This document shows, piece by piece, positions 43,855 through 52,599 of a DNA stretch of 64,000 bases; position 1 is the stretch's first letter, and each line of letters opens with the position of its first letter. The stretch is from positions 37,519 through 101,518 of the forward strand of contig NZ_KE383857.1 in the NCBI RefSeq assembly GCF_000422485.1, written 5' to 3'. A model generated the notes under the pieces. That model ran no database searches. It was not told where the DNA came from and saw only the letters and a list, made by a program, of their open reading frames with translations. Made by a program: the position numbers and the translations under genes. The stretch comes from Paenibacillus pasadenensis DSM 19293. GTDB taxonomy: Bacteria; Bacillota; Bacilli; Paenibacillales; Paenibacillaceae.

Positions 43855-45148
43855 GACAGGTCGGGAAAAGGAAGGCGAGCCGCGTCCGGAGTCCGGAGCG
43901 GCAGGAGCGTCTGCGGCGGAGGAGGGAGCGGGAGCGTCTGCGCCGGAGCAGGCCGCCGGAGCGGCAGGAGCATGTGCGGAGCATGCGGAAGCGGCCTCGA
44001 CCGCGCTGGAGCAGGCTGCCGAAGTGGCAGGAGCGTCCGCGTCCTCCCCTGCTCCCGGCGAGATCGGGGCGAACGTGGAGCTGCTGCTGGAGGGCATCGG
44101 CTCGCGGATGGACGATCCGCGGTTCCGGGAGCTGCTGCGCCAGTCGCTGCGGCAGCTGTCGAATGTCAAGTTCGCGCTCGACGAGGCTTCGATCGTGGCG
44201 GTCACCGACGCGGCGGGGCGCATCCGCTACGTCAACGACCGCTTCTGCGCGATCTCGGGCTACGCGCGCGAGGAGCTGATCGGCCAGACGCATCGCATCG
44301 TCAAGTCGGGCCATCATGATCCGGCTTTTTTTCGCGAGCTATGGAGCCGCATCTCCTCCGGACAGGTATGGAAAGGCGAGATCCGCAACCGCTCCAAAAA
44401 CGGCCGCCTGTATTGGGTCGATACAACCATCGTACCGTTCGCCGACGAGTCGGGCCGGCCGTACCAGTATCTGGCGATCCGCCACGAGGTGACGGAGCTC
44501 AAGGAGACGCAGGACCAGCTGCAGCAGGCGATGGCGGGCATGATGCAGATCCAGGAGGAGGAGCGGCGGCGCTTCTCGCGCGAGCTGCATGACGGGATCG
44601 GACAAAGCCTGTTCTCGCTCAAGATCTCGCTCGACCGCATGCTGCTGGAGGGCGCCGATACGCGACTCGAGTCGCTGCGGACCGATGTGTCGCAGCTCAT
44701 GGAGGAGGTGCGCGGCATGGCCTGGGAGCTGCGTCCGTCCGTGCTGGACGATCTTGGCGTCGTGCCGGCGCTGCGCACCTACATCCAGAGCTTCGAGCGT
44801 CATTACGGCATCCGCGTCCGCTTCGTCTCGACGCTGTCCCGGCGGCCCGAGCTCGGCGCGGAGACGGCGCTTTACCGCGTCGTGCAGGAGGCGCTGACCA
44901 ATCTGGCCAAGTACGCGGGCGTGTCCGAGGCTTCCGTCTCCCTGAAGGAGGAGGAGGGCCGGCTCGAGGCGCTCGTCCGCGACGACGGCGCCGGCTTCGA
45001 GCCGCTGCAGCCGCGCGGCGGAGGCGTCGGGCTGTTCAGCATGGAGGAGCGGGCCCGCGCCGCCGGCGGCGTGCTCGAGGTGCGGTCGGCCCCGGGCCTC
45101 GGCACCGAGGTGAAGCTGACGCTGCCCGCGGAGCGGAAGCAGCCGTGA
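43847..45148 (+). CDS. PAS-domain sensor histidine kinase (NreB-like)
   Basis: A 433-residue soluble kinase: an Ala/Glu/Gly-rich low-complexity N-terminus (about 1-70), a PAS domain (about 105-225: VAVTDAAGRIRYVNDRFCAISGY), a HisKA_3 helix with phospho-His in EEERRRFSRELHDGIGQSLF, and an ATPase domain (VQEALTNLAKYAG, DDGAGFEP, GVGLFSMEERA). Staphylococcal NreB holds a 4Fe-4S cluster with four PAS cysteines; here the PAS has only one Cys, so that sensing mode is unlikely. TTG start overlaps the regulator gene. Confidence 0.87.
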   Translation: MTETGREKEGEPRPESGAAGASAAEEGAGASAPEQAAGAAGACAEHAEAASTALEQAAEVAGASASSPAPGEIGANVELLLEGIGSRMDDPRFRELLRQSLRQLSNVKFALDEASIVAVTDAAGRIRYVNDRFCAISGYAREELIGQTHRIVKSGHHDPAFFRELWSRISSGQVWKGEIRNRSKNGRLYWVDTTIVPFADESGRPYQYLAIRHEVTELKETQDQLQQAMAGMMQIQEEERRRFSRELHDGIGQSLFSLKISLDRMLLEGADTRLESLRTDVSQLMEEVRGMAWELRPSVLDDLGVVPALRTYIQSFERHYGIRVRFVSTLSRRPELGAETALYRVVQEALTNLAKYAGVSEASVSLKEEEGRLEALVRDDGAGFEPLQPRGGGVGLFSMEERARAAGGVLEVRSAPGLGTEVKLTLPAERKQP

Positions 45149-45179
45149 AGCTGCGCTGGGCTTAGCTGATGCAGAGAGG

Positions 45180-45358
45180 GAGCTGCGCGGAAAAACCGAG
45201 CAGCTCGGGTGCGGAGGCGGCGAATGAGGGGAGTTGCGCGGAAAAACCGAGCAGCTCGGGTATGGAGGCGGACGAACGAGCGGAGTTGCGCGGAAAAACC
45301 GAGTAACTGGGTAGCGGAGACGGAAGAACGAGGGGAGCTGCGCGGAAAAACCGGGTGT
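45180..45358. repeat. 52-nt tandem repeat, about 3.5 copies
   Basis: Units start near 45180, 45231, 45283 and 45335. Each opens with GAGYTGCGCGGAAAAACCG, followed by an AGCAGCTCGGG-like stretch and a GGAGRCGG...GAAYGAG stretch. The GCGCGGAAAAACCG core is nearly identical in all copies. AGCTGCGC and internal GCAGCT segments could form hairpins. Confidence 0.8.
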
Positions 45359-45437
45359 GCAGGAGCAATCACATGCCTCTGCTCGAAGCTAGCGATACTC
45401 ACGAGCTCTATTCGTTCTGATTTGTGCTGGTTTAACC

Positions 45438-45580
45438 GGCTAACGAAACGGACACGCCTTATTGCTGTCCAAACCGCTCCCAAAGCCGCCTTTCCAACTA
45501 AATAGCGATCCTCCGTTTCGTTAGCGGAAAAAAAGCCTGCAAAACCGCCGAATAGCGTTTCCTAGTATCGTTAGCGCCGA
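45438..45580. repeat. CGTTAGC-type inverted/dispersed repeats
   Basis: GCTAACGAAACGGA (about 45438-45451) is repeated inverted as TCCGTTTCGTTAGC (45513-45526), and a diverged third copy (ATCGTTAGCG) follows near 45567. Two copies are preceded by AATAGCG. It looks like an extragenic palindromic repeat family. Confidence 0.6.
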
Positions 45581-45599
45581 GGATGCCTCCGTAGTGAGA

Positions 45600-45800
45600 A
45601 CGCGTCGCCCCGCCCAGCACCCGCGCCCCGCCCAACGCCAGCGCCCCGTCCCAGTGCCCGCGCCCCGTCCCGGCGGCAGCGCCCCGTCCCGGCGGGAGCG
45701 CCCCGCCCAGCACCCGCGCCCCGCCCAGCGGCAGCGCCTCGCCCCGGCGGGAGCGCCCCGTCCCGGCGGCAACGCCCCCTGCTCCGCCCCTGCTCCGCCC
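45600..45800. repeat. C-rich low-complexity repeats
   Basis: Imperfect tandem CGCCCCGCCCAGC / CGCCCCGTCCCGGCGG units cover about 200 bases with a strongly C-biased plus strand. Strand asymmetry suggests slippage expansion. Not coding. Confidence 0.7.
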
Positions 45801-45830
45801 CGCCCGATGGGCGAGGCGGGCTTTCTTTTC
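45795..45830 (+). terminator. Terminator-like hairpin downstream of the kinase operon
   Basis: CCGCCCCGCCC pairs with GGGCGAGGCGG around GAT (one mismatch), followed by CTTTCTTTTC. Moderate strength. Confidence 0.55.
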
Positions 45831-45837
45831 TCTATAA

Positions 45838-45880
45838 TGTGATTTATTTCACATACATACCGTGAGAAGCAGGATACACT
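45838..45880 (+). promoter_or_regulatory. FNR box and class II promoter of the hemerythrin-like gene
   Basis: Perfect TGTGA-TTTATT-TCACA (45838-45853). A -10 TACACT lies at 45875-45880, placing the transcription start near 45887 and the box centre at -41.5, the standard distance for FNR class II activation. A TATAAT (45833-45838) overlapping the box is probably incidental. Confidence 0.8.
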
Positions 45881-45909
45881 AAAGCCATGAAACAAGGAGG
45901 TTGATGGAG

Positions 45910-46422
45910 ATGAGAACCATGGCCCCGCAAGAGGAAAGGCTCTCGACGCTGACGCATCCCGCTCCCGACATCGCAGTCGAGCGGGCATCCCGGGAGCAGG
46001 AGCGGCTGCACGCCGAGCTGCAGGCGCTCGTCCGGCAGACCTGCTCCGTCCGTCAGGCGGAAGAGCCGGTGAGGCTGAGCCGGGAATTCCGCAAGCTGAC
46101 GAGCCAGGTGCTGAAGCTGCAGGAGGACTGGCAGGCGCACAGCCGCTGGGTGGAGACGGAGTTTCTGCCGTATGTGACGTGGTACTGGGGAGAGGAGCCC
46201 GATCTGTTCGCGCTCATGGACCATGAATACGAGCTCGCCGAACGGTGCCTGGAGCGCTTCAACGAACGGCTCGGCCAGGCAGCCGTGCCGCTGGAGCCGG
46301 AGGATGCCCGCAAGCTGACCTCCCATCTGCTCCAAGCGTATGCGATCCTCAAAAACCGCATGCTGGAGGAAGAGGAGCTCGTGCAGCAGCTGAAGGACCG
46401 GTCCAACCGGTACGATTTCTAG
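45910..46422 (+). CDS. Hemerythrin-like helical protein, FNR-controlled
   Basis: About 170 helical residues. Helix segments AHSRWVETEFLPYV, LMDHEYELAERCLERF and SHLLQAYAILKNRMLEEEELV resemble the His/Glu di-iron ligands of the hemerythrin HHE family. Ribosome site AAGGAGG suits the ATG at 45910 best (TTG 45901 and ATG 45904 are too close). Oxygen, NO or di-iron repair roles are known in the family. The gene is under a perfect FNR box. Its TAG stop coincides with the left end of a MITE-like element. Confidence 0.65.
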   Translation: MRTMAPQEERLSTLTHPAPDIAVERASREQERLHAELQALVRQTCSVRQAEEPVRLSREFRKLTSQVLKLQEDWQAHSRWVETEFLPYVTWYWGEEPDLFALMDHEYELAERCLERFNERLGQAAVPLEPEDARKLTSHLLQAYAILKNRMLEEEELVQQLKDRSNRYDF

Positions 46423-46584
46423 GGCGTGTTTGCAACCCCGCTCAGGAGCGTCTATCACCGCCTTTTTGCCCCCTGCTTCGTCACGCAGACTCGACGTACC
46501 CCCGGTACGCCTTCGCCTACGTTCCTCGCAGGGATCAAAAATTCGGCCCTATCTGCTTCCTTCGAAGGATGCAAACACACCCTA
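46420..46584. mobile_element. MITE-like element with terminal inverted repeats and TA ends
   Basis: GGGCGTGTTTGCA (46422-46434) and TGCAAACACACCC (46570-46582) are inverted copies with one mismatch, each flanked by TA, as in TA-duplicating Tc1/mariner or IS630 derivatives. The interior of about 135 bases holds a smaller palindrome (CGTACCCCCGGTACG) and no ORF. It touches the stop codon of the hemerythrin-like gene. Confidence 0.65.
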
Positions 46585-46733
46585 GCCGCGCCGAACTAAG
46601 TGAAAATATTCACAATAAAATACGGCAAACGTGACAAACCGCACATCCGAGCCTTCCGGCAAGAAGCATAATGAAGGAGCAAGGAAGAAACAGCCAGGCA
46701 AGCAAGTCTAATCCACGAAAGGGGTTGACCGTC
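46423..46733. other. Intergenic region ahead of the doxX-adhE-pfl run
   Basis: About 310 bases: the MITE-like element (to 46584), an FNR/Rex-like box (46599-46614), a possible -10 CATAAT (46668-46673) and the ribosome site of the DoxX gene. The frame open from the ATG at 46671 is not used because it lacks DoxX homology. Confidence 0.65.
46599..46614. promoter_or_regulatory. FNR- or Rex-type box upstream of doxX-adhE-pflBA
   Basis: AGTGA-AAATAT-TCACA differs by one base from the FNR consensus. Equally, AGTGAA-AATA-TTCACA differs by one base from the Rex consensus TGTGAA-N4-TTCACA. adhE is a classic Rex target and pfl a classic FNR target. With -10 CATAAT at 46668-46673 the box would be near -73. 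Confidence 0.6.
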
Positions 46734-47279
46734 ATGGTCGCCAAATTTTTCAGAGAAAACGCATGGGTAGGGGCAGCGATCCTGCTGCTGAGGGTATATG
46801 TAGGCTGGGATTGGATGACGCACGGGTGGGAGAAGATGAGGGACGGCTTCGATGCCGGAGGCTTCCTCCAGAACGCGGTCGCCAAGCCGGTCGCCGATCG
46901 GGCGACGCAGGAGGTGCTGTTCCCGACCTACACCTGGTTCATCGAGCATGTCGCCCTGCCGAACGTGAAGATCATCAACTTCCTCATCCCGGTCGGCGAG
47001 TTCCTGATCGGCCTTGGCCTCATCGTCGGCGGACTGACGCTGACGGCAGCCTTCTTCGGCATGATGCTCAACTTCCTCTTCCTCTTCGCCGGCACCGTAA
47101 GCACGAACCCGTGGCTGCTGCTGATCGGCACGATCATCTTCTTCGCCGGCGCCAACGCCGGACGGTTCGGACTGGACGGCCTGCTGAAGCCGCATCTGCG
47201 CAAGTGGTGGAACGAGCGCGGCGGCGAGGACGCCGGCGCCGGACGCGGACTGTTCGCCAAGAAAGCCGCCAAGCACTGA
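46734..47279 (+). CDS. DoxX-family membrane protein
   Basis: About 181 residues, four membrane spans, with RVYVGWDWMTHGWEKM at the start and GRFGLDGLLKPHLRKWW at the end, typical of the DoxX family. The ATG at 46734 is preceded by AAAGGGG. Family members are linked to quinone-dependent or thiosulfate redox chemistry and to redox stress; the exact role is unknown. It is the first gene after the FNR/Rex-like box and leads into adhE-pflBA. Confidence 0.85.
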   Translation: MVAKFFRENAWVGAAILLLRVYVGWDWMTHGWEKMRDGFDAGGFLQNAVAKPVADRATQEVLFPTYTWFIEHVALPNVKIINFLIPVGEFLIGLGLIVGGLTLTAAFFGMMLNFLFLFAGTVSTNPWLLLIGTIIFFAGANAGRFGLDGLLKPHLRKWWNERGGEDAGAGRGLFAKKAAKH

Positions 47280-47349
47280 ACCGGCGCGAGTCCAGCGCCA
47301 GCAAGACGCTCATCCAGGCAGCACCTCATAGACAGCTCCACGAAGATCC

Positions 47350-47417
47350 GAGCCGAATCTGATCCAGATCCGGCTCGCCGGGGCATGAGGGGTCGGCGGT
47401 CCGCCGGCTCCTCATGC
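47350..47417 (+). other. Two stem-loops in the adhE leader
   Basis: First: GAGCCG-AATCTG and CAGAT-CCGGCTC (47350-47376). Second: GCATGAGG and CCTCATGC (47383-47417) enclosing CGGCGG/CCGCCG. No T-run follows, so they are not terminators. They may mark an RNA-processing or stability element ahead of adhE. Confidence 0.55.
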
Positions 47418-47470
47418 GATCGGCATCCATAGAAACGGTCCGCAAAGGACCGACAGGAGGCAGGAGAGTC

Positions 47471-50077
47471 ATGGCGATGAAGGAAAAAGCCCAGCAGCAG
47501 GTCGTTTCCGCGCAGGATGAAGTGAACCGGCTGGCCGCAAGGGCCAAAAAAGCCCAGGCGGCCTACATGAAGCTGGACCAGGAGCAGGTCGACCGGATCG
47601 TGCAGGCGATGGCGCTGGCCGGCCTCGACCGGCACATGCCGCTCGCCAAGCTTGCGGTCGAGGAGACCGGGCGCGGCGTCTACGAGGACAAGATCACCAA
47701 GAATATTTTCGCCACGGAATACATCTACCACAGCATCAAGAACGAGAAAACGGTCGGCGTCATCGAGGAGAACGTCCACGAAAGCTACCGCAAGGTCGCC
47801 GAGCCCGTCGGCGTCATCGCCGGCATCACGCCGGTGACCAACCCGACGTCCACGACGATGTTCAAGGCTCTGATCGCGGCCAAGACCCGCAACCCGATCG
47901 TGTTCGCGTTCCACCCGTCGGCGCAGCGCTCCAGCTCGGAGGCGGCCCGCACGCTGCTGCAGGCGGCCGTCGCCGCCGGCGCTCCCGAGCACTGCATCCA
48001 GTGGATCGAGCATCCGTCCGTCGAAGCGACGCAGCTGCTCATGAACCACAAGGACATCGCGCTCGTGCTCGCCACCGGCGGCTCGGCGATGGTCAAGTCC
48101 GCGTACAGCACCGGCAAGCCGGCGCTCGGCGTCGGTCCCGGCAACGTGCCTTGCTTCATCGAGCGCACGGCGAACCTGGAGCAGGCGGTCACCGACCTGA
48201 TCCTGTCCAAGACGTTCGACAACGGCATGATCTGCGCCTCCGAGCAGGCGGTCATCCTCGACGAGCCGATCTATGCCGAGGCGAAGCGGCTCATGAGCGA
48301 GAAGGGCTGCCATTTCCTGAACGAGGAGGAAAAGGCCGCCGTCTCCAAGCTCGTCATCCAGACGGACAAATGCGCGGTCAACGCCGTCATCGTCGGCCAG
48401 TCCGCGGCCAAGATCGCCGAGATGGCCGGCATCTCCGTCCCGGCCGGCACGAAGGTGCTCGTCGCCGAGCTCGAAGGCGTCGGCGAGAAATACCCGCTGT
48501 CGGCCGAGAAGCTGAGCCCCGTGCTCGCCTGCTACAAGGTCAAGACGGCGCAGGACGGCATCGAGCGGGCCGCGCAGGTCGTCGCCTTCGGCGGCATGGG
48601 CCACTCCTCGGTCGTGCACTCGCACGACGACGCGGTCATCGCGGCGTTCGCGGGGCGGCTGCAGACCGGCCGCATCATCGTCAACTCCCCTTCGACGCAC
48701 GGCGCGATCGGCGACATCTACAACACGAACCTGCCGTCGCTGACGCTCGGCTGCGGCTCGTACGGCAGCAACTCGACGACGAACAACGTATCGGCGGTGA
48801 ACCTCATCAACATCAAGCGCGTGGCGACCCGGACGAACAACATGCAGTGGTTCAAGCTCCCGCCGAAGATCTACTTCGAGCGCGGCGCGACCCAGTACCT
48901 CGAGAAAATGCCCGACATCACCCGCGTGGCGATCATCACCGACGAGGCGATGGTGAAGCTCGGCTACGTCGAGAAGGTCGAGTACTACCTGCGCAAGCGC
49001 CGGCTGCCGGTCGCCGTCGAGATCTTCTCCGACGTCGAGCCCGACCCGTCGGTCGAGACGGTCGAGCGCGGCACGCGCATGCTGGCGGCGTTCAAGCCGG
49101 ACTGCATCATCGCGCTCGGCGGCGGCTCCCCGATGGACGCGGCCAAGGCGATGTGGCTGTTCTACGAGTACCCGGACACGAGCTTCGACTCGCTGAAAAT
49201 GAAGTTCCTGGACATCCGCAAGCGCATCTACAAGTACCCGCGCCTCGGCAGCAAGGCCCAGTTCGTCGCCATCCCGACGACGTCGGGCACCGGCTCGGAG
49301 GTGACCTCGTTCGCCGTCATCACCGACAAGAACAAGGGCAACACGAAGTACCCGCTCGCCGACTACGAGCTGACGCCGGACGTCGCCATCGTCGATCCGG
49401 ACTACGTGTACACGCTGCCGAAGACGGCGGTCGCCGACACCGGCATGGACGTGCTGACGCATGCGATCGAAGCGTACGTCTCGGTCATGGCGAGCGACTA
49501 CACGGACGGCCTCGCGCTCAAGGCGATCCAGCTCGTGTTCGAGAACCTGGAGGCGTCGTACCATCAGGCCGATCCGAGAGCCCGCGAGAAAATGCACAAC
49601 GCCTCGACGATCGCCGGCATGGCGTTCGCGAACGCCTTCCTCGGCATCAACCACAGCCTGGCGCACAAGTGGGGCGGCCAGTACCATACGGCCCACGGCC
49701 GCACGAACGCGATTCTGATGCCGCATGTCATCAAGTACAACGCGTCGGCGCCGTCGAAGTTCGCTTCGTTCCCGAAATACGACCACTTCGTCGCCGACAA
49801 GCGCTACGCGGACATCGCCCGCCTGCTCGGCCTGCCGGCCCGCACGACGGAGGAAGCCGTCGCCAGCCTGATCGAGGCGATCCGCGGCCTGAACCGCTCG
49901 CTCGGCATTCCGGAGTCGTTCCAGGCGCTCGGCTTTGACGAGAGCGACTTCGAGGCCCGCGTCGACGAGCTCGCCGACCGCGCCTTCGAGGACCAGTGCA
50001 CGACCGCCAACCCGCGCATGCCGCTCGTGACCGAGCTGGCGGACGTCTATCGCAACGCTTTCTACGGACGGTTCTAG
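47471..50077 (+). CDS. adhE: Bifunctional acetaldehyde-CoA / alcohol dehydrogenase
   Basis: 868 residues, the normal AdhE length. The N-terminal half is a CoA-acylating aldehyde dehydrogenase with the catalytic Cys in [10 protein letters not shown]. The C-terminal half is an iron-dependent alcohol dehydrogenase with [19 protein letters not shown] and iron-ligand histidines in HSLAHKWGG and HGRTNAI. It turns acetyl-CoA to ethanol, regenerating two NAD+ during anaerobic growth. ATG 47471 follows CAGGAGGCAGGAG. It is followed by pflB and pflA, so fermentation of pyruvate is encoded as a unit. Confidence 0.97.
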   Translation: MAMKEKAQQQVVSAQDEVNRLAARAKKAQAAYMKLDQEQVDRIVQAMALAGLDRHMPLAKLAVEETGRGVYEDKITKNIFATEYIYHSIKNEKTVGVIEENVHESYRKVAEPVGVIAGITPVTNPTSTTMFKALIAAKTRNPIVFAFHPSAQRSSSEAARTLLQAAVAAGAPEHCIQWIEHPSVEATQLLMNHKDIALVLATGGSAMVKSAYSTGKPALGVGPGNVPCFIERTANLEQAVTDLILSKTFDNGMICASEQAVILDEPIYAEAKRLMSEKGCHFLNEEEKAAVSKLVIQTDKCAVNAVIVGQSAAKIAEMAGISVPAGTKVLVAELEGVGEKYPLSAEKLSPVLACYKVKTAQDGIERAAQVVAFGGMGHSSVVHSHDDAVIAAFAGRLQTGRIIVNSPSTHGAIGDIYNTNLPSLTLGCGSYGSNSTTNNVSAVNLINIKRVATRTNNMQWFKLPPKIYFERGATQYLEKMPDITRVAIITDEAMVKLGYVEKVEYYLRKRRLPVAVEIFSDVEPDPSVETVERGTRMLAAFKPDCIIALGGGSPMDAAKAMWLFYEYPDTSFDSLKMKFLDIRKRIYKYPRLGSKAQFVAIPTTSGTGSEVTSFAVITDKNKGNTKYPLADYELTPDVAIVDPDYVYTLPKTAVADTGMDVLTHAIEAYVSVMASDYTDGLALKAIQLVFENLEASYHQADPRAREKMHNASTIAGMAFANAFLGINHSLAHKWGGQYHTAHGRTNAILMPHVIKYNASAPSKFASFPKYDHFVADKRYADIARLLGLPARTTEEAVASLIEAIRGLNRSLGIPESFQALGFDESDFEARVDELADRAFEDQCTTANPRMPLVTELADVYRNAFYGRF

Positions 50078-50084
50078 GAGGAAG

Positions 50085-50122
50085 GCCGCGCTGCGGCGAT
50101 CAAGCGATCGTCGCGGCGCGGC
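50085..50122 (+). other. Intercistronic stem-loop between adhE and pflB
   Basis: GCCGCGCTGCGGCGATC and GATCGTCGCGGCGCGGC pair (15 of 17) across AAGC. No T-run. Probably an mRNA stability or processing element between the two genes. Confidence 0.6.
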
Positions 50123-50147
50123 GACCAAGCGAAGGAGGAGTACAGCT

Positions 50148-52415
50148 ATGGCCATCAATGAAAAGGACATCCGAGCGGCTGAAGGACAGGAGGCCTGGAG
50201 AGGCTTTCGTCCCGGCAAATGGCAGCGCGCCATCGACGTCAATGCCTTCATCGGCGCCAATCTGACCCCGTACGAGGGCGACGAGGCATTCCTCGCCGAG
50301 CCGACGGAAGCGACGCGCGCGCTGTGGGAGGAGGTGCTGCGGCTCATGAAGCAGGAGCGCGAGCGCGGCGGCGTGCTCGACGTCTCCACGGACGTCGTCT
50401 CGACGATCGTCTCGCACGGCCCCGGCTACATCGACCGGCCGCTGGAGCAGATCGTCGGCCTGCAGACGGACGCGCCGCTGAAGCGCTCCGTGCAGCCTTT
50501 CGGCGGCATCCGCATGGTGATCGACGCCTGCGAGGCGTACGGCTACAAGGCGGACGAGGCGATGGTGAAGACGTTCACCGACATCCGCAAGACGCATAAC
50601 CAGGGCGTGTTCGACGCCTACACGGCCGACATGCGCCTGGCGCGCAAGGCCGGCATCATCACCGGCCTGCCGGACGCCTACGGCCGCGGCCGCATCATCG
50701 GCGACTACCGCCGCGTGGCGCTGTACGGCATCGACCGGCTCGTCGCCGACAAGAAGGCCGAGCTGAAGCAGCGCGAGGGCGCGCCGATGAGCGAGAGCCT
50801 CATCCGCCAGCGCGAGGAGCTGTCCGAGCAGATCCGGGCGCTCGGCGAGCTGAAGCAGATGGCGGCCTCGTACGGCTTCGACCTGTCGGAGCCGGCCGCG
50901 ACGGCCAAGGAAGCGGTGCAGTGGCTGTATTTCGCCTACCTCGCGGCCATCAAGGAGCAGAACGGCGCGGCGATGAGCATCGGGCGCATCTCCAGCTTCC
51001 TCGACATCTACATCGAGCGCGACCTGGCCGAAGGACGCCTCGACGAGGCGCAGGCGCAGGAGCTGGTCGACCATCTCGTCATGAAGCTGCGGCTGGTGAA
51101 GTTCCTGCGCACGCCGGACTACAACGAGCTGTTCAGCGGCGATCCGACGTGGGTGACGGAATCGATCGGCGGCATGGGGCTGGACGGGCGCTCGCGGGTG
51201 ACCAAGAGCAGCTTCCGCTTCCTGCACACGCTGTACAATCTCGGACCCGCGCCGGAGCCGAACCTGACGGTGCTCTGGTCGAGGCAGCTGCCGCAAGGGT
51301 TCAAGGAATACTGCGCCAAGGTGTCGATCGACACGAGCTCGATCCAGTATGAGAACGACGATCTGATGCGTCCGCTGTACGGCGACGACTACGGCATCGC
51401 GTGCTGCGTGTCGGCGATGCGGATCGGCAAGCAGATGCAGTTTTTCGGCGCGCGGGCGAACCTGGCCAAGGCGCTGCTGTATGCGATCAACGGCGGCGTC
51501 GACGAGAAGCTCGGCGAGCAGGTCGGACCGGCGTACGCGCCGATCACGGCGGACGTGCTTGATTACAAGGAAGTGCTCAAGCGCTACGACAGCATGCTCG
51601 ACTGGCTGGCGGGGCTGTACATCGACACGCTCAACGTCATCCACTACATGCACGACAAGTACAGCTACGAGCGCATCGAGATGGCGCTGCACGACACCGA
51701 CCTCGTGCGCACGATGGCCTGCGGCATCGCCGGCCTGTCGGTCGTCGCCGACTCGTTGAGCGCGATCAAGCACGCCAAGGTGCGTCCGATCCGCGACGAG
51801 CGCGGGCTGGCGGTCGACTTCGAGATCGAGGGCGACTACCCGCAGTACGGCAACAACGACGACCGCGTCGACCGCATCGCCGTGGAGCTGACGGAGCGCT
51901 TCATGAACAAGCTGAGGCGGCATGAGACGTACCGCGGAGCGGTGCATACGCAGTCGGTGCTGACGATCACGTCGAACGTCGTCTACGGCAAAAAGACCGG
52001 CAGCACGCCGGACGGCCGCAAGGCCGGCGAGCCTTTCGCCCCCGGCGCGAACCCGATGCACGGCCGCGACCGCAAGGGCGCGCTCGCCTCGCTGAACTCG
52101 GTCGCCAAGCTGCCGTACGACAGCAGCCTCGACGGCATCTCCAACACGTTCTCGATCGTGCCGAAGGCGCTCGGCAAGGAGGCCGACGTCCGCGTGAGGA
52201 ACCTCGTCTCGCTGCTCGACGGCTACAGCGCCAAGGGCGGGCACCATCTGAACGTGAACGTGTTCAACCGCGAGCAGCTGATGGACGCGATGGAGCATCC
52301 GGAGCAGTACCCGCAGCTGACGATCCGCGTGTCGGGGTATGCGGTGAACTTCATCAAGCTGACGCGCGAGCAGCAGCTGGACGTGATCAACCGGACGTTC
52401 CACGGCTCGGTGTGA
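50148..52415 (+). CDS. pflB: Pyruvate formate-lyase (formate C-acetyltransferase)
   Basis: 755 residues. Both active cysteines are present (Cys419-Cys420 in [10 protein letters not shown]) and the glycyl-radical site is Gly730 in RVSGYAVNF. It splits pyruvate with CoA to acetyl-CoA and formate, without oxygen. The ATG follows AAGGAGGAG. Acetyl-CoA feeds the upstream AdhE, and activation comes from the downstream PflA. The oxygen-labile radical fits FNR or Rex control. Confidence 0.97.
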   Translation: MAINEKDIRAAEGQEAWRGFRPGKWQRAIDVNAFIGANLTPYEGDEAFLAEPTEATRALWEEVLRLMKQERERGGVLDVSTDVVSTIVSHGPGYIDRPLEQIVGLQTDAPLKRSVQPFGGIRMVIDACEAYGYKADEAMVKTFTDIRKTHNQGVFDAYTADMRLARKAGIITGLPDAYGRGRIIGDYRRVALYGIDRLVADKKAELKQREGAPMSESLIRQREELSEQIRALGELKQMAASYGFDLSEPAATAKEAVQWLYFAYLAAIKEQNGAAMSIGRISSFLDIYIERDLAEGRLDEAQAQELVDHLVMKLRLVKFLRTPDYNELFSGDPTWVTESIGGMGLDGRSRVTKSSFRFLHTLYNLGPAPEPNLTVLWSRQLPQGFKEYCAKVSIDTSSIQYENDDLMRPLYGDDYGIACCVSAMRIGKQMQFFGARANLAKALLYAINGGVDEKLGEQVGPAYAPITADVLDYKEVLKRYDSMLDWLAGLYIDTLNVIHYMHDKYSYERIEMALHDTDLVRTMACGIAGLSVVADSLSAIKHAKVRPIRDERGLAVDFEIEGDYPQYGNNDDRVDRIAVELTERFMNKLRRHETYRGAVHTQSVLTITSNVVYGKKTGSTPDGRKAGEPFAPGANPMHGRDRKGALASLNSVAKLPYDSSLDGISNTFSIVPKALGKEADVRVRNLVSLLDGYSAKGGHHLNVNVFNREQLMDAMEHPEQYPQLTIRVSGYAVNFIKLTREQQLDVINRTFHGSV

Positions 52416-52440
52416 CGGAGCGGCGCTGGCGATAGGTGGG

Positions 52441-52476
52441 AGCGGATTGGAGCGGATTGGAGCGGATTGGAGCGGG
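52441..52476. repeat. 10-nt tandem repeat AGCGGATTGG
   Basis: Three exact copies in a row plus a partial fourth, just after the pflB stop codon. Confidence 0.9.
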
Positions 52477-52562
52477 CGCATGGCAGCCGGGCCGGCGCGA
52501 GGCGCTCGGAGCCCGACAACCGCTCCGCGAAGGGAAGGGCCCTCCGATCGCTCTTGAACGCA

Positions 52563-52599
52563 GGAATCCCCGATCCCCTTTTCCAAAAAGGTGGATTCC
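52563..52599. other. Hairpin in the pflB-pflA gap
   Basis: GGAATCC and CCTTTT pair with AAAAGG and GGATTCC around a very short loop. No T-run follows in either direction except the internal one. Possibly part of an extragenic repeat. Confidence 0.5.

Larger units (their letters stand above)
45149..45909. other. Repeat-rich intergenic region
   Basis: About 760 bases between the kinase and the hemerythrin-like gene. It contains a 52-nt tandem repeat (45180-45358), a family of CGTTAGC inverted repeats (45438-45580), a C-rich low-complexity tract (about 45600-45800), a terminator (45795-45830) and an FNR-type promoter (45838-45880). No believable coding frame is present. Confidence 0.75.

Noticed and set aside
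45162-45483. Frames with repeated ARFFRA- or LLGFSAQL-like peptides
   Set aside because: Products of the 52-nt DNA repeat; stops in other copies and no start signal.
45833-45838. TATAAT overlapping the FNR box as the main -10
   Set aside because: No -35 at a proper distance, and the TACACT at 45875 gives the exact class II geometry with the FNR box.
47414-47470. Upstream ATG extension of AdhE
   Set aside because: Adds 19 residues with no AdhE homology and overlaps the leader stem; ATG 47471 has the good ribosome site.
46928-50389. 1153-codon minus-strand frame opposite adhE
   Set aside because: Lies over a clear AdhE gene, is Arg/Val/Asp-biased as expected for an antisense shadow, and has no recognisable motif.
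50100-52586. 828-codon minus-strand frame opposite pflB
   Set aside because: Same antisense shadow effect over a gene with intact catalytic motifs.
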